A DNA stretch of 48,425 nucleotides from Planctomycetota bacterium (GCA_021831565.1 JAKBMM010000016.1:1-48425); one strand, 5' to 3'; shown: positions 24,939-35,500, numbered from the stretch's first letter. Notes: generated by a model from the letters alone, not told the origin. Numbers and translations: made by a program.

Positions 24939-27814
24939 TCCAGATCGTTCCGCACCAAGCCTGCTACTTCGCCCACGACCTGACCCGCCTGGGCGCGATC
25001 GGCGAGTTGGACCGCCTGAGTACTACCCTATTTGACTCTAAGGTGGACCTGAACCCGCACCAGGTCGACGCGGCGCTGTTCGCCATTTCTAACCCGCTGC
25101 AGAAGGGCATCATCCTTGCTGATGAAGTTGGCCTCGGCAAAACCATCGAAGCCGGACTGGTGCTCTGCCAGAAATGGGCCGAACGACGCCGAAAGCTCCT
25201 GGTGGTGGTTCCCGCGCACATCCGCAAGCAATGGCAGAGCGAACTTGTCGAGAAATTCAACCTGCCCGCCATCGTCATCGACCGAAAAGTATGGGCCACT
25301 CTTCGCCGGGAAGACAACCCGAATCCGTTCGATTGTGACAAGATCGTGGTTATCTCCTATGGCTTGGCGGTTCGGATGAAGGACGACTTGCGTGCCATCC
25401 CCTTTGATCTCGTTGTTCTGGATGAAGCCCACAAGCTCCGCAACGCCTACCAACCCAGCCGCAAGGGTGGCCAAGCCGTACGCTGGGCATTCGAGCTGCG
25501 CCAGAAACTATTGCTGACGGCCACGCCGCTGCAAAATAGCCTGCTGGAGCTTTATGGCCTGGGATGGCTCATTGATGACCACCTTTTCGGCGACAAGAGT
25601 GCCTTCCAAAGCCGATATTGCAACGCCGGCGGTGATTTGGCCGAGCTTCGCGCCCGCTTGAGCGAGGTCTGCAAGCGCACGCTGCGTAAGGATTGCCCCT
25701 ACGTGAACTACCGGGAGCGTCACGCGATGACGCACCCGTTCGCTCAAACCGACGAGGAGAAGTCCCTACACCAGGACGTTATGGACTTCATGACGCGGGA
25801 GATCAGCTTCGCTTTTCCCCAACGGCAGCGACAACTGATCGAAATGATCCTCTTCAAGACGCTCGCCTCCTCGCCGCAGGCGCTCGCCAGCACGCTGCGG
25901 ACGATGCGGCAGCGTCTGATCACGCTCCGAGACGGATTGCCCGCCGGAGAAGAAGAGCTGTTGGAACAACTCGGTGCGGATGACGATTTGGACCTTGATG
26001 ACCTTGTCGAACAGATCGACGCCATCGATGGTGACGCGGACGACTCGCATCCCCCGGTACAGGGGAGACTTCTGGCCGCCGAACTGGCCCAGATCGACTC
26101 GCTGATTGCCCGCGCCGAGAAGATCGGCAGCGATAGCAAATCGCAGGCGCTGCTCAAGGCGCTGGACGCGGCATTCGCCCGCATGGCATCTCTGGGTGCG
26201 GCGCGTAAGGCGCTGATCTTCACTGAGAGCCGCAAGACGCAGACCTTCCTGGCCGGCTACTTGGAGGCCAACGGCTACGCCGGGCGGGTTGTCACTTTCA
26301 ATGGCTCCAATACCCACCCCAGCGCCAAGCAGGCGTATGACCGATTCATGGCTCGCCACGCCGGCACCGACAAACTCACCGGCTCCAAGGCCGTGGATAT
26401 TCGGTCGGCCCTGATCGAGGAATTTCGCGAGCACGCCGACATCTTGTTGGCGACCGAGGCTGCCGCCGAGGGCGTAAACCTTCAGTTTTGCTCCCTGGTT
26501 GTAAACTACGATCTGCCCTGGAACCCACAGCGGATTGAGCAGCGCATCGGACGCTGCCATCGCTATGGCCAGCAACATGATGTGGTGGTCGTCAACTTTC
26601 TCTCCCAGGACAACATCGCCGATCGTCGCGTTCAGGATCTACTCCAACAGAAATTCAACCTTTTCGACGGCCTGTTCGGGGCCAGCGACGAAGTGCTCGG
26701 CGCGATCGAGGAAGGCGTTGATTTCGAGAAGCGCGTCCTGGCCATCCTTAAGACGTGCCGAACCGATCAGGAAATCGAAGCGGCGTTCGATGCCCTTCAA
26801 CGCGAGTTGGAAACCACCATCTCACAGAAGATGACGGCAGCCCGGCAGCAGCTCTTCGAGCACTTTGATGCCGATGTTCATGAGCGCCTTCGCATTCGCG
26901 GACAGAACGCGCAGCTCGCACTCGACCGGGTCGGTGAGCGCTTCTGGACACTGGCCCATTGGGGCCTCGAAGGCGTAGCGGCATTCGACGACCAGACGTA
27001 TTCTCTTGAACTTCCCGATCCACCCGATTCGGCTATCCCCAGCGGGCGCTACCGCCTGATCTCCGCGGCCCGCAGCGACGCCGACTATGCCGTCACGGAA
27101 GCGCACCTGCTCCGCCTTTCCAGCCCGCTAGGCCAGTGGTTGCTTAACAAGGCCAAAGTCGTGGCGCTTCCCGTGGTGACGGTGCGCTTCGACGTCTCCA
27201 ATCATGGGCGGAAAATCAGCATGCTGCAGTCTCTGGTCGGCCAGCGCGGCTGGCTGCGCCTCGAAAAGCTCATCCTCGACAGTGACAGCCGCCAGGAGTT
27301 TCTACTGCTGACCGCCATCACCGACGCGGGCGAAAACATTGATCAAGAACGGTCCCAACGCCTGCTCGATGTCTCCGGAACCGTTGTCGGCGAAGCGGCT
27401 ATCGACGCCGCGCCCGCCGCACGGTTGGATATGGATGCCCAACGCCTGACCAGCGCCAGCCTCGCACGCGCCAGCGAAGCCGGCAATGCGCGCTTTCGCC
27501 AGGTACACAATCAGGTTAATCAATGGGCCGACGACAAGATCGACGCCGCTGAGCAGGAATTGGACTCGTTACGCCGCTCGCTACGGGCCGCCCGTCGCCA
27601 AGCTGACCTGGCCGAGACGGTCCAGGCTCAGCAGGCCGCGCTGGAGCAGATCAACCAGTTGGAAGCCCAGCGCCGCCGCGCCCGGCGCAACATTGATGAC
27701 GTCGAGGAGAAGGTTGAGCAGGAGCGGCAGGCGCTGCTTCGCCAACTGCAGGCGCGGTGCCAGCAGCGGCACTCACGGGAAACGCTTTTCACCATCCGCT
27801 TTGAGGCGGTCTGA
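24935..27814 (+). CDS. SNF2-family DEAH helicase/translocase of a defence operon
   Basis: 959 aa from GTG 24935, which overlaps the HTH stop as GTGA and follows GGGAGCAAGAA. An in-frame GTG at 24908 gives 9 more residues but lacks this coupling. Walker A is ADEVGLGKT (residues 62-70), DEAH is at 163-166, motif III is LLLTATPLQNS (193-202), and motif VI IEQRIGRCHRYGQ lies near 532-544, so the motor looks complete. An acidic insert (DDDLDLDDLVEQ) separates the RecA lobes. The last ~150 residues are coiled coil (LDSLRRSLRAARRQADLAET; QQAALEQINQLEAQRRRARR). SNF2 motors of this RapA-like type move along duplex DNA. The neighbours suggest it works with the downstream methyltransferase and nuclease. 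Confidence 0.9.
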   Translation: MIQIVPHQACYFAHDLTRLGAIGELDRLSTTLFDSKVDLNPHQVDAALFAISNPLQKGIILADEVGLGKTIEAGLVLCQKWAERRRKLLVVVPAHIRKQWQSELVEKFNLPAIVIDRKVWATLRREDNPNPFDCDKIVVISYGLAVRMKDDLRAIPFDLVVLDEAHKLRNAYQPSRKGGQAVRWAFELRQKLLLTATPLQNSLLELYGLGWLIDDHLFGDKSAFQSRYCNAGGDLAELRARLSEVCKRTLRKDCPYVNYRERHAMTHPFAQTDEEKSLHQDVMDFMTREISFAFPQRQRQLIEMILFKTLASSPQALASTLRTMRQRLITLRDGLPAGEEELLEQLGADDDLDLDDLVEQIDAIDGDADDSHPPVQGRLLAAELAQIDSLIARAEKIGSDSKSQALLKALDAAFARMASLGAARKALIFTESRKTQTFLAGYLEANGYAGRVVTFNGSNTHPSAKQAYDRFMARHAGTDKLTGSKAVDIRSALIEEFREHADILLATEAAAEGVNLQFCSLVVNYDLPWNPQRIEQRIGRCHRYGQQHDVVVVNFLSQDNIADRRVQDLLQQKFNLFDGLFGASDEVLGAIEEGVDFEKRVLAILKTCRTDQEIEAAFDALQRELETTISQKMTAARQQLFEHFDADVHERLRIRGQNAQLALDRVGERFWTLAHWGLEGVAAFDDQTYSLELPDPPDSAIPSGRYRLISAARSDADYAVTEAHLLRLSSPLGQWLLNKAKVVALPVVTVRFDVSNHGRKISMLQSLVGQRGWLRLEKLILDSDSRQEFLLLTAITDAGENIDQERSQRLLDVSGTVVGEAAIDAAPAARLDMDAQRLTSASLARASEAGNARFRQVHNQVNQWADDKIDAAEQELDSLRRSLRAARRQADLAETVQAQQAALEQINQLEAQRRRARRNIDDVEEKVEQERQALLRQLQARCQQRHSRETLFTIRFEAV

Positions 27815-27837
27815 TTCGTTTGAGGATTACAAGTACA

Positions 27838-30800
27838 ATGTCCACAACCATTACCGACAGCAAGTTCGCCGACCTGAAAGCCAAGCTCCGCGAGCTTTTT
27901 GAATTGGACAAGTCCGACTTAGACTTCGGCATTTACCGCATCATAGCGGCCAAGAATAAGGAAGTGAATGAATTCCTGGATCGGCAGCTTAAAGACGTGG
28001 TGCGGCAGACACTTGCCGCCCACGGCGCCGGCGCGAGCGATCAGGTGCAGGCTGAACTCGACAAAGCCATCCAGCAGGCCCAGGCGCTCGGGGCCGATCC
28101 GGATGCGCTGCCCAAGGTCCAGGAACTGAAAACGAAACTCGCCGCCGCTGGGGGGGCTTCGGCCGCCGAGCTGGAGGCCGACATCTACAACCACCTGTTG
28201 GCCTTCTTTGGTCGCTACTACGACGAAGGCGATTTTATCTCCAAGCGCCGTTACAAGGGCGACGTTTACGCCATCCCCTACGGCGGCGAGGAGGTCACCC
28301 TCCATTGGGCCAACAAGGACCAGTACTACATCAAGAGCGGCGAGTGGCACAAAGATTACCGCTTCAAGGTCAGCGGCAAGACCGTCCGCTTCAAGCTCGT
28401 CGAGGCCACGCAGGAAACGAACAACAACAAGGAACCCGACGACGCCAAACGACGTTATATCCTCGACAGCGAAAAGCCAGTCGAAGAGACCGACGGCGAG
28501 TTGACCCTGCGCTTCCAGTTCCGCCACCCCACCGAGGCCGAGAAACAGGCCGCGGTCGAGACCACCCGCATTTTCGGCGGCAAATACTCCGCCGCGTCCG
28601 GCCGGACAAAAGGTGATGAGCGCGAACAGTTCTGCGCCGACGCCGAGCAGCGCGCCCTGGCGGCTACGCCGGAAGCGTGCAAGCCGTTGGTCAGTGTGCT
28701 TTCAGCCACTGAAACTAAGCCGGGCCGCACCATTCTGGGCAAGCATCTGGACCATTTCACCGCCCGCAACACCTTTGACTATTTCATCCACAAGGACCTT
28801 GGCGGCTTTCTGAAGCGCGAGCTGGATTTTTACATCAAGAACGAGGTCGTGCGTCTCGACGACTTGGAAACACTACCTCCCGACCACTTGGCAAAGGTAC
28901 AGGGGAAAGTTAAGGCCCTCCGCGCCGTCGCCTTGCCGGTCATCAACTTCCTGGCAGCCGTCGAGAACTTTCAGAAGAAGATGTGGTTGAAGAAAAAGCT
29001 GGTGCTGGAAACCAACTGGCTCGTGACAATAGACCGCATCCCAGCCATCCTGCGCGATGTTGTGGCGGCCAACCCCAAGCAGTGGACCGAGTGGGAATCT
29101 CTCGGCTTCAAGCCAGCCGACGGCGATCCGACGCTCCTCAGCAATCCGAAGTGGCAGACGCGAGAATATCTCGACGCCAATGACAAGCTGGTGGTGGATA
29201 CGTATCTCTTCCCTGGCGACTTCACGGCGGAGCTTCTAGCGAGCGAGGAGATTATTGCTGGGCAGGATTCCATCGCTTCTGCCACGTCGGGCCTGCTAAT
29301 CCACTCAGAGAACTTCCAAGCGCTGAGCTTCCTACAGGAAAGATACCGTCGGCAGATCGCGTGCATTTACACTGACCCGCCCTACAACACAGATGCGATC
29401 TCAATCATCTACAAGAACGGCTACAAGGAATCATCCTGGGATTGTCTCATTACCGATCGGCTGGGTGCGATCCGGGCTCTGACAGATGATTCCGTACCGA
29501 TTTGCCAAGCAATCGACGACACCGAGCTGGATTACCTCTGTCAGATCACGCGGCTCATGCTTCCTCGGCATGAACTGCACAAATGCATCGTCGAGCACTA
29601 TCCGGGCTCGGGGACTGGTCGATCGAACGTCTCGCGGACGCACGAGTACGCACTGTTTTCCGTTCCCATTGGCAGCGACATCTTGCGCGGTAATGTGCTT
29701 GACTCCGCCGAGCGAGTTCGCGGCTTTCGGCGCAGCGGCACCGGTAGCAACAACTTCCGCACGGGTAGGCCAAACAGCTTCTACGCTGTTCTGGTCGACC
29801 CCGCCACCCGGCAGATTAGGGGCTTCGAGCGGCCGCCTGCTCTTGGCGAGAAGTATTTGACGGGGCCCACAGAGCAGGGATGGCTGAGGGTGTATCCCCT
29901 GGGCGAGCGAGCCGTAGGCGACCAAGAAAATCCCGAACGAGTCTGGTCCTTGTCCTACGAGTCGGCTCCCAAGGCTCTGGAGAATGGCCGCCTTCAATGC
30001 ACCGAGGATCTAGTGATCCAGCGTCTCTATACCGACTCGGAGCGGAGAGAACTGCTCCCCAGCATTTGGCAGGGGGCACAGTTCAGCGCTGTATCGTGGG
30101 GAACAAATGTCATTCAGTCGCTGTTCAGAGATGCTTCCGCATTCTCCTATCCCAAGTCGGTAAATACAGTGAGACGCTCCATCGACAGCATGATTCACGG
30201 CCAGTCCGATGCATGGGTCCTCGACTATTTCGCAGGCTCCGGAACGACCGGACATGCGGTGATCAATCTGAACCGAGAGGACGATGGCGACCGACGGTTT
30301 ATGCTAATTGAGATGGGTGCATACTTTGACACGGTCCTCAAACCCCGCATCGTTAAGGTGCTGTATTCGCCAGAGTGGAAGGACGGTAAGGCCCAGGTTC
30401 ACGGCAAGGGGGCGAGCGCTCTGGTGAAGTACTTCACCCTGGAGAGCTACGAGGACGCCCTGAACAACCTGCCCGCGCCGACGGGCGAGTTCCTGCCCAG
30501 CGCCGACCCGGCCACAAAGGATGCCCTGATCACCTATTCGCTCGATCTGGAGATGGGGCCAAACCTGCTGAATCTCGACGCATTCAAAGACCCGTGGGGA
30601 TACACAATCAATGCCCAGCCGGCCGGGGAGGCGGAGATCAAGCCACATCGGGTGGACCTGGTGGAGACGTTCAACTACCTGCTCGGGATCAAGGTCAAGG
30701 CCTATGGGCAGATCGAGCGCTACGCGGCCGACTTCGAGCGGGCCAAGCACGCCGACGGCCTGGGTCGATTGAAGGTTGCCGGGCGGATGCGGCGCGACAA

Positions 30801-31092
30801 GGCGGGGCCATTTGTGTTCCAGCGCGTGGAGGGAGAGTTGCTGGACGGCACACGGGTGCTGGTGGTGTGGCGGAAACTCACCGGCGACGCCGAGCGGGAC
30901 GCTGCGGCGCTGGAGGCATGGATGAATCGGCACCGCGAGGAAACCAAGGAGCGCAGTGAGCACCGAGAATATCACCTGATCTACATCAATGGCCCGGTGA
31001 CGTTGCCGCAACCAACGGCGGAAATTCGCACTGTGCTGCCCATCGAGCAGACGTTTAAGGACCGGATGTTCGCCGATGGAGGTGTGGCATGA
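27838..31092 (+). CDS. Type III-like site-specific adenine DNA methyltransferase (Mod) with long N-terminal domain
   Basis: 1084 aa from ATG 27838 (GAGGATTACAAGTACA upstream, spacing long). The first ~480 residues are an added domain (LFELDKSDLDFGIYRIIAAK; KKMWLKKKLVLETNWLVTID) seen in large Mod proteins of composite systems. The catalytic motif DPPYN is near residues 513-517, in IYTDPPYNTDAISIIYKNGY. The SAM motif FAGSGTT is near 797-803, so the order is that of beta-class N6-adenine enzymes. The stretch between them (540-790) would hold the target recognition region. A further ~250 residues at the C terminus are basic and may bind Res. No catalytic residue is missing. It starts 24 nt after the helicase and overlaps rhuM (ATGA). 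Confidence 0.9.
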   Translation: MSTTITDSKFADLKAKLRELFELDKSDLDFGIYRIIAAKNKEVNEFLDRQLKDVVRQTLAAHGAGASDQVQAELDKAIQQAQALGADPDALPKVQELKTKLAAAGGASAAELEADIYNHLLAFFGRYYDEGDFISKRRYKGDVYAIPYGGEEVTLHWANKDQYYIKSGEWHKDYRFKVSGKTVRFKLVEATQETNNNKEPDDAKRRYILDSEKPVEETDGELTLRFQFRHPTEAEKQAAVETTRIFGGKYSAASGRTKGDEREQFCADAEQRALAATPEACKPLVSVLSATETKPGRTILGKHLDHFTARNTFDYFIHKDLGGFLKRELDFYIKNEVVRLDDLETLPPDHLAKVQGKVKALRAVALPVINFLAAVENFQKKMWLKKKLVLETNWLVTIDRIPAILRDVVAANPKQWTEWESLGFKPADGDPTLLSNPKWQTREYLDANDKLVVDTYLFPGDFTAELLASEEIIAGQDSIASATSGLLIHSENFQALSFLQERYRRQIACIYTDPPYNTDAISIIYKNGYKESSWDCLITDRLGAIRALTDDSVPICQAIDDTELDYLCQITRLMLPRHELHKCIVEHYPGSGTGRSNVSRTHEYALFSVPIGSDILRGNVLDSAERVRGFRRSGTGSNNFRTGRPNSFYAVLVDPATRQIRGFERPPALGEKYLTGPTEQGWLRVYPLGERAVGDQENPERVWSLSYESAPKALENGRLQCTEDLVIQRLYTDSERRELLPSIWQGAQFSAVSWGTNVIQSLFRDASAFSYPKSVNTVRRSIDSMIHGQSDAWVLDYFAGSGTTGHAVINLNREDDGDRRFMLIEMGAYFDTVLKPRIVKVLYSPEWKDGKAQVHGKGASALVKYFTLESYEDALNNLPAPTGEFLPSADPATKDALITYSLDLEMGPNLLNLDAFKDPWGYTINAQPAGEAEIKPHRVDLVETFNYLLGIKVKAYGQIERYAADFERAKHADGLGRLKVAGRMRRDKAGPFVFQRVEGELLDGTRVLVVWRKLTGDAERDAAALEAWMNRHREETKERSEHREYHLIYINGPVTLPQPTAEIRTVLPIEQTFKDRMFADGGVA

Positions 31093-32165
31093 GTGGCGAG
31101 ATAGTGCCGGCCGGGCCGGATGATTTTATATTCTATGAATCCTCTGACGGGCGAAGTCGGATTGAAGTCCGTATAAAAGGTGAGACCGTCTGGCTGTCCC
31201 TGAACCAGATGACTGACCTGTTCGGGCGTGATAAGTCCGTGATTTCACGGCACATAGCAAACATCTTCGAGGAGGGGGAACTGGTCCGGGCGGCAACTGT
31301 TGCAAATTTTGCAACAGCTCAAAAAGAGGGTGACCGGACCGTCAGCCGTCATGTTGAATTTTTCAACTTGGACGTGATTATTTCGGTCGGATACCGCGTC
31401 AAGTCGTTGCGCGGCACCCAGTTCCGCATCTGGGCGACGCAGCGCTTGCGGGAGTACATCGTCAAGGGCTTTGCGATGGACGATGAGCGGCTCAAGCGGG
31501 CCGGCGGGGGCAGGTATTTCGAGGAACTGCTGGCGCGTATCCGCGACATTCGTTCCTCGGAACGGGTGTTCTGGCGGAAAGTGCTGGACATTTACGCAAC
31601 CAGCACTGACTACGACGCCAAGGCGGAGGCGTCGCTGCGTTTCTTTCAGACGGTACAGAACAAAATGCACTGGGCGATCCACGGGCAGACGGCGGCGGAG
31701 GTGATCCATCGTCGCGCCGACGCCAGCAAGCCACAGATGGGGCTGACGGCTTGGATGGGCGACCGCCCCCGTAAATCGGATGTGGGGGTGGCAAAAAACT
31801 ATCTGACCGAAGAAGAAATCAAGGCATTGAACTTGATTGTGTCGGCATATCTGGACTTCGCCGAGCTTCAGGCGATGAATCGCAAGCCGATGACGATGCG
31901 GGACTGGATCAAGAAACTGGATGACTTTCTGCGGCTATCCGAACGGGAGATTCTGACGCATGCCGGGAAGATTTCCCACGAGCAGGCCCTCGCCAAAGCC
32001 AATGCCGAATTCGAGACATTCCATCAGTTGCAGGCCGGGCTTCCAGAACCGGTGGACCATCACTTTGACGAAGCTGTGAATGAAGTGAAGAGACTGGCGA
32101 AACCTAAGCCCTCGACTTCTCCGGCCAAACGACCGAAGCCCAGGAAGGATGAAGGCGAGAAATGA
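31089..32165 (+). CDS. rhuM: RhuM-family protein
   Basis: 358 aa from ATG 31089; GGAGGTGTGGC is a perfect ribosome-binding site and the start overlaps the Mod stop (ATGA). The N-terminal half has the RhuM signature: WLSLNQMTDLFGRDKSVISR, then REGDRTVSRHVEFFNLDVII-type sequence and ISVGYRVKSLRGTQFRIWAT. RhuM proteins often sit within restriction-modification loci and are also found in pathogenicity islands. Their biochemical role is not established. The HTH-like WLSLNQMTDLFGRDKSVISR region suggests DNA binding. The C-terminal part is helical and ends in a Pro/Lys-rich tail. It lies between mod and res, which suggests a function in the system. Confidence 0.88.
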   Translation: MSGEIVPAGPDDFIFYESSDGRSRIEVRIKGETVWLSLNQMTDLFGRDKSVISRHIANIFEEGELVRAATVANFATAQKEGDRTVSRHVEFFNLDVIISVGYRVKSLRGTQFRIWATQRLREYIVKGFAMDDERLKRAGGGRYFEELLARIRDIRSSERVFWRKVLDIYATSTDYDAKAEASLRFFQTVQNKMHWAIHGQTAAEVIHRRADASKPQMGLTAWMGDRPRKSDVGVAKNYLTEEEIKALNLIVSAYLDFAELQAMNRKPMTMRDWIKKLDDFLRLSEREILTHAGKISHEQALAKANAEFETFHQLQAGLPEPVDHHFDEAVNEVKRLAKPKPSTSPAKRPKPRKDEGEK

Positions 32166-35100
32166 GTAAGGCCGCAACCAGCAAGCCGCGCCAACGCGCC
32201 AAGGGGCAGCCGAAGCCAGATTTTCACCGCCAGACAGTGCTCTTTCAATGGGCGCTGTCGAAACTGGGTGTCCGCGGTCTGCATGATTTCCGCGACCGGT
32301 TCCAGCTCTCGCCGGACAGCGCGGAAGGCCTGGACGAACGAACCGGGATGCATCGGTTCTTCGAGGCCATCGCCGGGGCATTACCCACCGTCGCCGACGG
32401 AAATGTAATCCCGCTGGAGCGCCTGCAAAGCTACGAGCAGAACATCCTGGAACATACGCAGGCGATCAATGCCGCCCGGCTGCACCACGGCCAGCCAAAA
32501 ATCGACTGGAAGTACCACCAATATCTGGCGCTGCTGTTCACCGAGCTTTTCCTGGACCGGTATTTCGACGATCCCGAGGCGCTGCGCGGAGAGATCAATG
32601 AGCGGATTGCCCAGCATAACACCGAAGCACTGGAGGTGGACCGGGTCGAACCGTTCACGATTGAGGATGCGCGAGAGCAGTTGGCCCGGCTGGCGTTCTG
32701 GTGTGCCACCGGCAGCGGCAAGACGCTACTGATGCACGTCCACGTGCGGCAGTTTCGCTACTACCAGCAGATGGCCTACAGAGCCGGCAAGCGGCCAAAG
32801 CTAGACCAGATCATCCTGGTGACGCCCAACGACGGTCTGAGTGCCCAGCATGCGACGGAGTTCACCCAGTCTGGTTTTGATGTGGTGACGGTGGGCGAGC
32901 AAGGCGTGGACGGTCTGTTCGCGGGACTGACGAAGAATGCGATCAAGATCCTCTCAATCCACAAGTTGCAGGAGGACCACGGCCCAACAACAGTGGCCAC
33001 CGAAGCGTTCGAGGGGTGCAACCTTGTGCTGGTGGACGAGGGGCATCGCGGCGCGGGCCGGGGCGAGGAAGGCAAGTGGATGCTTCGCCGCGACCAACTG
33101 GCCAAGGGCGGATTCTGCATCGAATACTCGGCCACGTTCAAAGAAGCGATCGGCAATGAAGAGACCATGCGCAACCGTTATGCGCGGTGCATCCTCTTCG
33201 ATTATGCCTACCGCGGCTTCTACCGCGACGGGTATGGCAAAGACTTTACGATACTGAATCTGGAAGATGACGAAAAGCAGAAACGCTATTTGACGGCGGC
33301 GTTGCTGCTGTTTTACCAACAGATTCGGGTATGGAGAGACGGCGGCGACGCGATCAAGCCGTTTCAGGTGGACAAGCCACTATGGGTGTTCGTCGGGCAC
33401 ACGGTGGTCGGCAAGGCGTCCACGACGGACGATACAGTGTCGATTTCCGATGTGGTCGAAGTGCTGCTGTTCATGAAGGGTTTCCTTTCCCATCCGGCCG
33501 GCTCCATCGGGCTGATCCAGAGCTTGCTCGAGGAGGGCTTCAAGGATCAGAACGGCCGGGACCTGCTGGCCCACCGCCTCCCGCATGTGGATACGTCTGG
33601 TGACAAGCCCGCGCTGGCACACGAGCTGTACGCAAACATTCTGCGCGATGTGTTCAATGCGCCGGGGGGCGGGGTGTTGACGGTGCAAATACTCAAGAGC
33701 GCGATGGGCGAACTGGCGCTCAAGGTCGGCGAAGGCGAGCCGTTCGGCGTCGTGAATGTCGGTGATCCTGTGGCTGTGGCTGACGCATGCGCTGAGCACG
33801 GCGTAGTTCGGCTGGAGGATGATCTGGGACGGGACTCGCTGTTCAAAGGCATCAGCCGGGACGACAGCCCGGTCAATCTGCTGGTGGGATCGCGCAAGTT
33901 TACGGAAGGTTGGAACTCGTGGCGCGTCTCTTCGATCGGCTTGATGCGGATGGGCAAGAGCGAAGGAACGCAGATCATCCAGCTATTCGGGCGTGGCGTG
34001 CGGCTGCGAGGTTATCGCATGAGCCTGCGCAGGTCGTCTGTCCTGGCGGAAAAGCCGACGCCGCCGAAGAACCTGCGCCAGGTCGAAACGCTGCAGGTGT
34101 TCGGCGTCAAAGCCAGCTACATGAACACGTTCCGCGACTGGATCTTCAGCGAATTGCCCGAAGCGATGGAGAAACAGATTTGGGATCTACCCGTCGTGAA
34201 GACGTTGCCCGAGCGAAAGCTCAAGACGCTGCGGCTCAAGGACGTGATCGATGGAGTGCAGGTCGAGCGCGGCAGCGCTTTCCGTAAGCTCGGCCCCTTG
34301 GTGCGACTGCGCCCACCGCAGGATGCGACCCCGGAAGACGCGTGGCTGCGCGGCCACAAGACGCGCCTGAACTGGCTGCCGCGCATCCGGGGCATCACCG
34401 GCGCGGATCGACAGATCACGGCCGCCATTGGCGAGGCTGGGGATGCCCCGCACCAGAATCTGACGCCGATCCACGCGGCGCTGCTGGACATTGACGATTT
34501 GCTGTTTGGCTTGGAGGCGTTCAAAGCGACGCGCGGGCTGGATCGGCTGCATGCCGACAAGACGGCGATTCTCAGCATGTTGCAAGCGAACGGTTGGTAT
34601 GAGCTGTCGGCGACCGCCGATGACATGCGGACCGACCGATATGAGAACCGCCCGCAGTGGCAGCGGATGGCCCAGCAATTGATTAACGCCTATGCCGAAC
34701 GGTTTTACCGGTTCATGAGGGGCCGGTGGGAGGCACCCTACATCGAGGTTGCCGAGGTTGGGGATGTTGACTTGGAAGGCCAGGACTACACCATTGAGAC
34801 GACGGACTTGGTTCAATCAGCGGAAGAAATCGAGCGGATTGCCGAGTTCGTCCAAGACCTTCGCTCCGCCTTGGAAACCAACCCACTTGCCACATGGAGT
34901 CAATGGGGCGGGCGTTGGCGCACGGTTCCGTTCGTGGGACATCTCTACCAGCCAATTCTGTACGTCGGCAAGAACGCCCAGATCAAGATCAGCCCGATCC
35001 CGTTGGATCGGCACGAAGCCCAATTTGTGCAGGATCTGGCTGTTTGGTGCAGCGACAATGCGGGACGGGAAGTCTACCTGCTTCGCAACCAGGCCGTGAC

Positions 35101-35488
35101 GGGCCTTGGTTTCTTTCAGGCATCCAACTTCTTCCCTGATTTCCTCCTGTGGGTGCAGGAGGGGCAGCGACAACATCTGGTGTTTGTTGACCCCAAGGGC
35201 CTGCTTCACTTCGATCCGGCCGATCCAAAGATCCAGTTCTCCACGCAAGACATCCCGCGTCTCCAGCAAATCATCGATGCGCAGGTGGCTGGCTTGAAAC
35301 TCCATTCCTTTATTCTCTCGAACACGCCGTTTGCGAGCCTGGGGTGGTCGAAAGGCAGTGGAAATCTCATGTCCAAGTCGGACATTGAGGAGCTTGGCGT
35401 TTTGTTCCAAGCCGATGATGCCACGACCTACATCAATTCACTCATGCAGCGAATCGTAATTACTACGACTTCACCGGAACAAGTATAA
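32162..35488 (+). CDS. Type III restriction enzyme Res-like helicase-nuclease
   Basis: 1108 aa from ATG 32162 (ATGA overlap with rhuM). After ~180 N-terminal residues comes a superfamily 2 helicase: CATGSGKTLLMH (near 178-189), LVDEGHRGAG as motif II (DEGH, near 290, instead of DEAH), SATF as motif III, and QLFGRGVRLRGY as motif VI. A PD-(D/E)xK nuclease lies at the C-terminal end: SNFFPDFLLWV (Asp near 991) and VFVDPKGL (Asp-x-Lys near 1009-1011). Res subunits use ATP to communicate between sites and cut unmethylated DNA. All catalytic residues are visible, so it appears functional. Mod, RhuM and Res together resemble a type III restriction-modification system, but the extra SNF2 helicase makes this an unusual composite. 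Confidence 0.9.
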   Translation: MSKAATSKPRQRAKGQPKPDFHRQTVLFQWALSKLGVRGLHDFRDRFQLSPDSAEGLDERTGMHRFFEAIAGALPTVADGNVIPLERLQSYEQNILEHTQAINAARLHHGQPKIDWKYHQYLALLFTELFLDRYFDDPEALRGEINERIAQHNTEALEVDRVEPFTIEDAREQLARLAFWCATGSGKTLLMHVHVRQFRYYQQMAYRAGKRPKLDQIILVTPNDGLSAQHATEFTQSGFDVVTVGEQGVDGLFAGLTKNAIKILSIHKLQEDHGPTTVATEAFEGCNLVLVDEGHRGAGRGEEGKWMLRRDQLAKGGFCIEYSATFKEAIGNEETMRNRYARCILFDYAYRGFYRDGYGKDFTILNLEDDEKQKRYLTAALLLFYQQIRVWRDGGDAIKPFQVDKPLWVFVGHTVVGKASTTDDTVSISDVVEVLLFMKGFLSHPAGSIGLIQSLLEEGFKDQNGRDLLAHRLPHVDTSGDKPALAHELYANILRDVFNAPGGGVLTVQILKSAMGELALKVGEGEPFGVVNVGDPVAVADACAEHGVVRLEDDLGRDSLFKGISRDDSPVNLLVGSRKFTEGWNSWRVSSIGLMRMGKSEGTQIIQLFGRGVRLRGYRMSLRRSSVLAEKPTPPKNLRQVETLQVFGVKASYMNTFRDWIFSELPEAMEKQIWDLPVVKTLPERKLKTLRLKDVIDGVQVERGSAFRKLGPLVRLRPPQDATPEDAWLRGHKTRLNWLPRIRGITGADRQITAAIGEAGDAPHQNLTPIHAALLDIDDLLFGLEAFKATRGLDRLHADKTAILSMLQANGWYELSATADDMRTDRYENRPQWQRMAQQLINAYAERFYRFMRGRWEAPYIEVAEVGDVDLEGQDYTIETTDLVQSAEEIERIAEFVQDLRSALETNPLATWSQWGGRWRTVPFVGHLYQPILYVGKNAQIKISPIPLDRHEAQFVQDLAVWCSDNAGREVYLLRNQAVTGLGFFQASNFFPDFLLWVQEGQRQHLVFVDPKGLLHFDPADPKIQFSTQDIPRLQQIIDAQVAGLKLHSFILSNTPFASLGWSKGSGNLMSKSDIEELGVLFQADDATTYINSLMQRIVITTTSPEQV

Positions 35489-35500
35489 ATCGGCCGGGCC

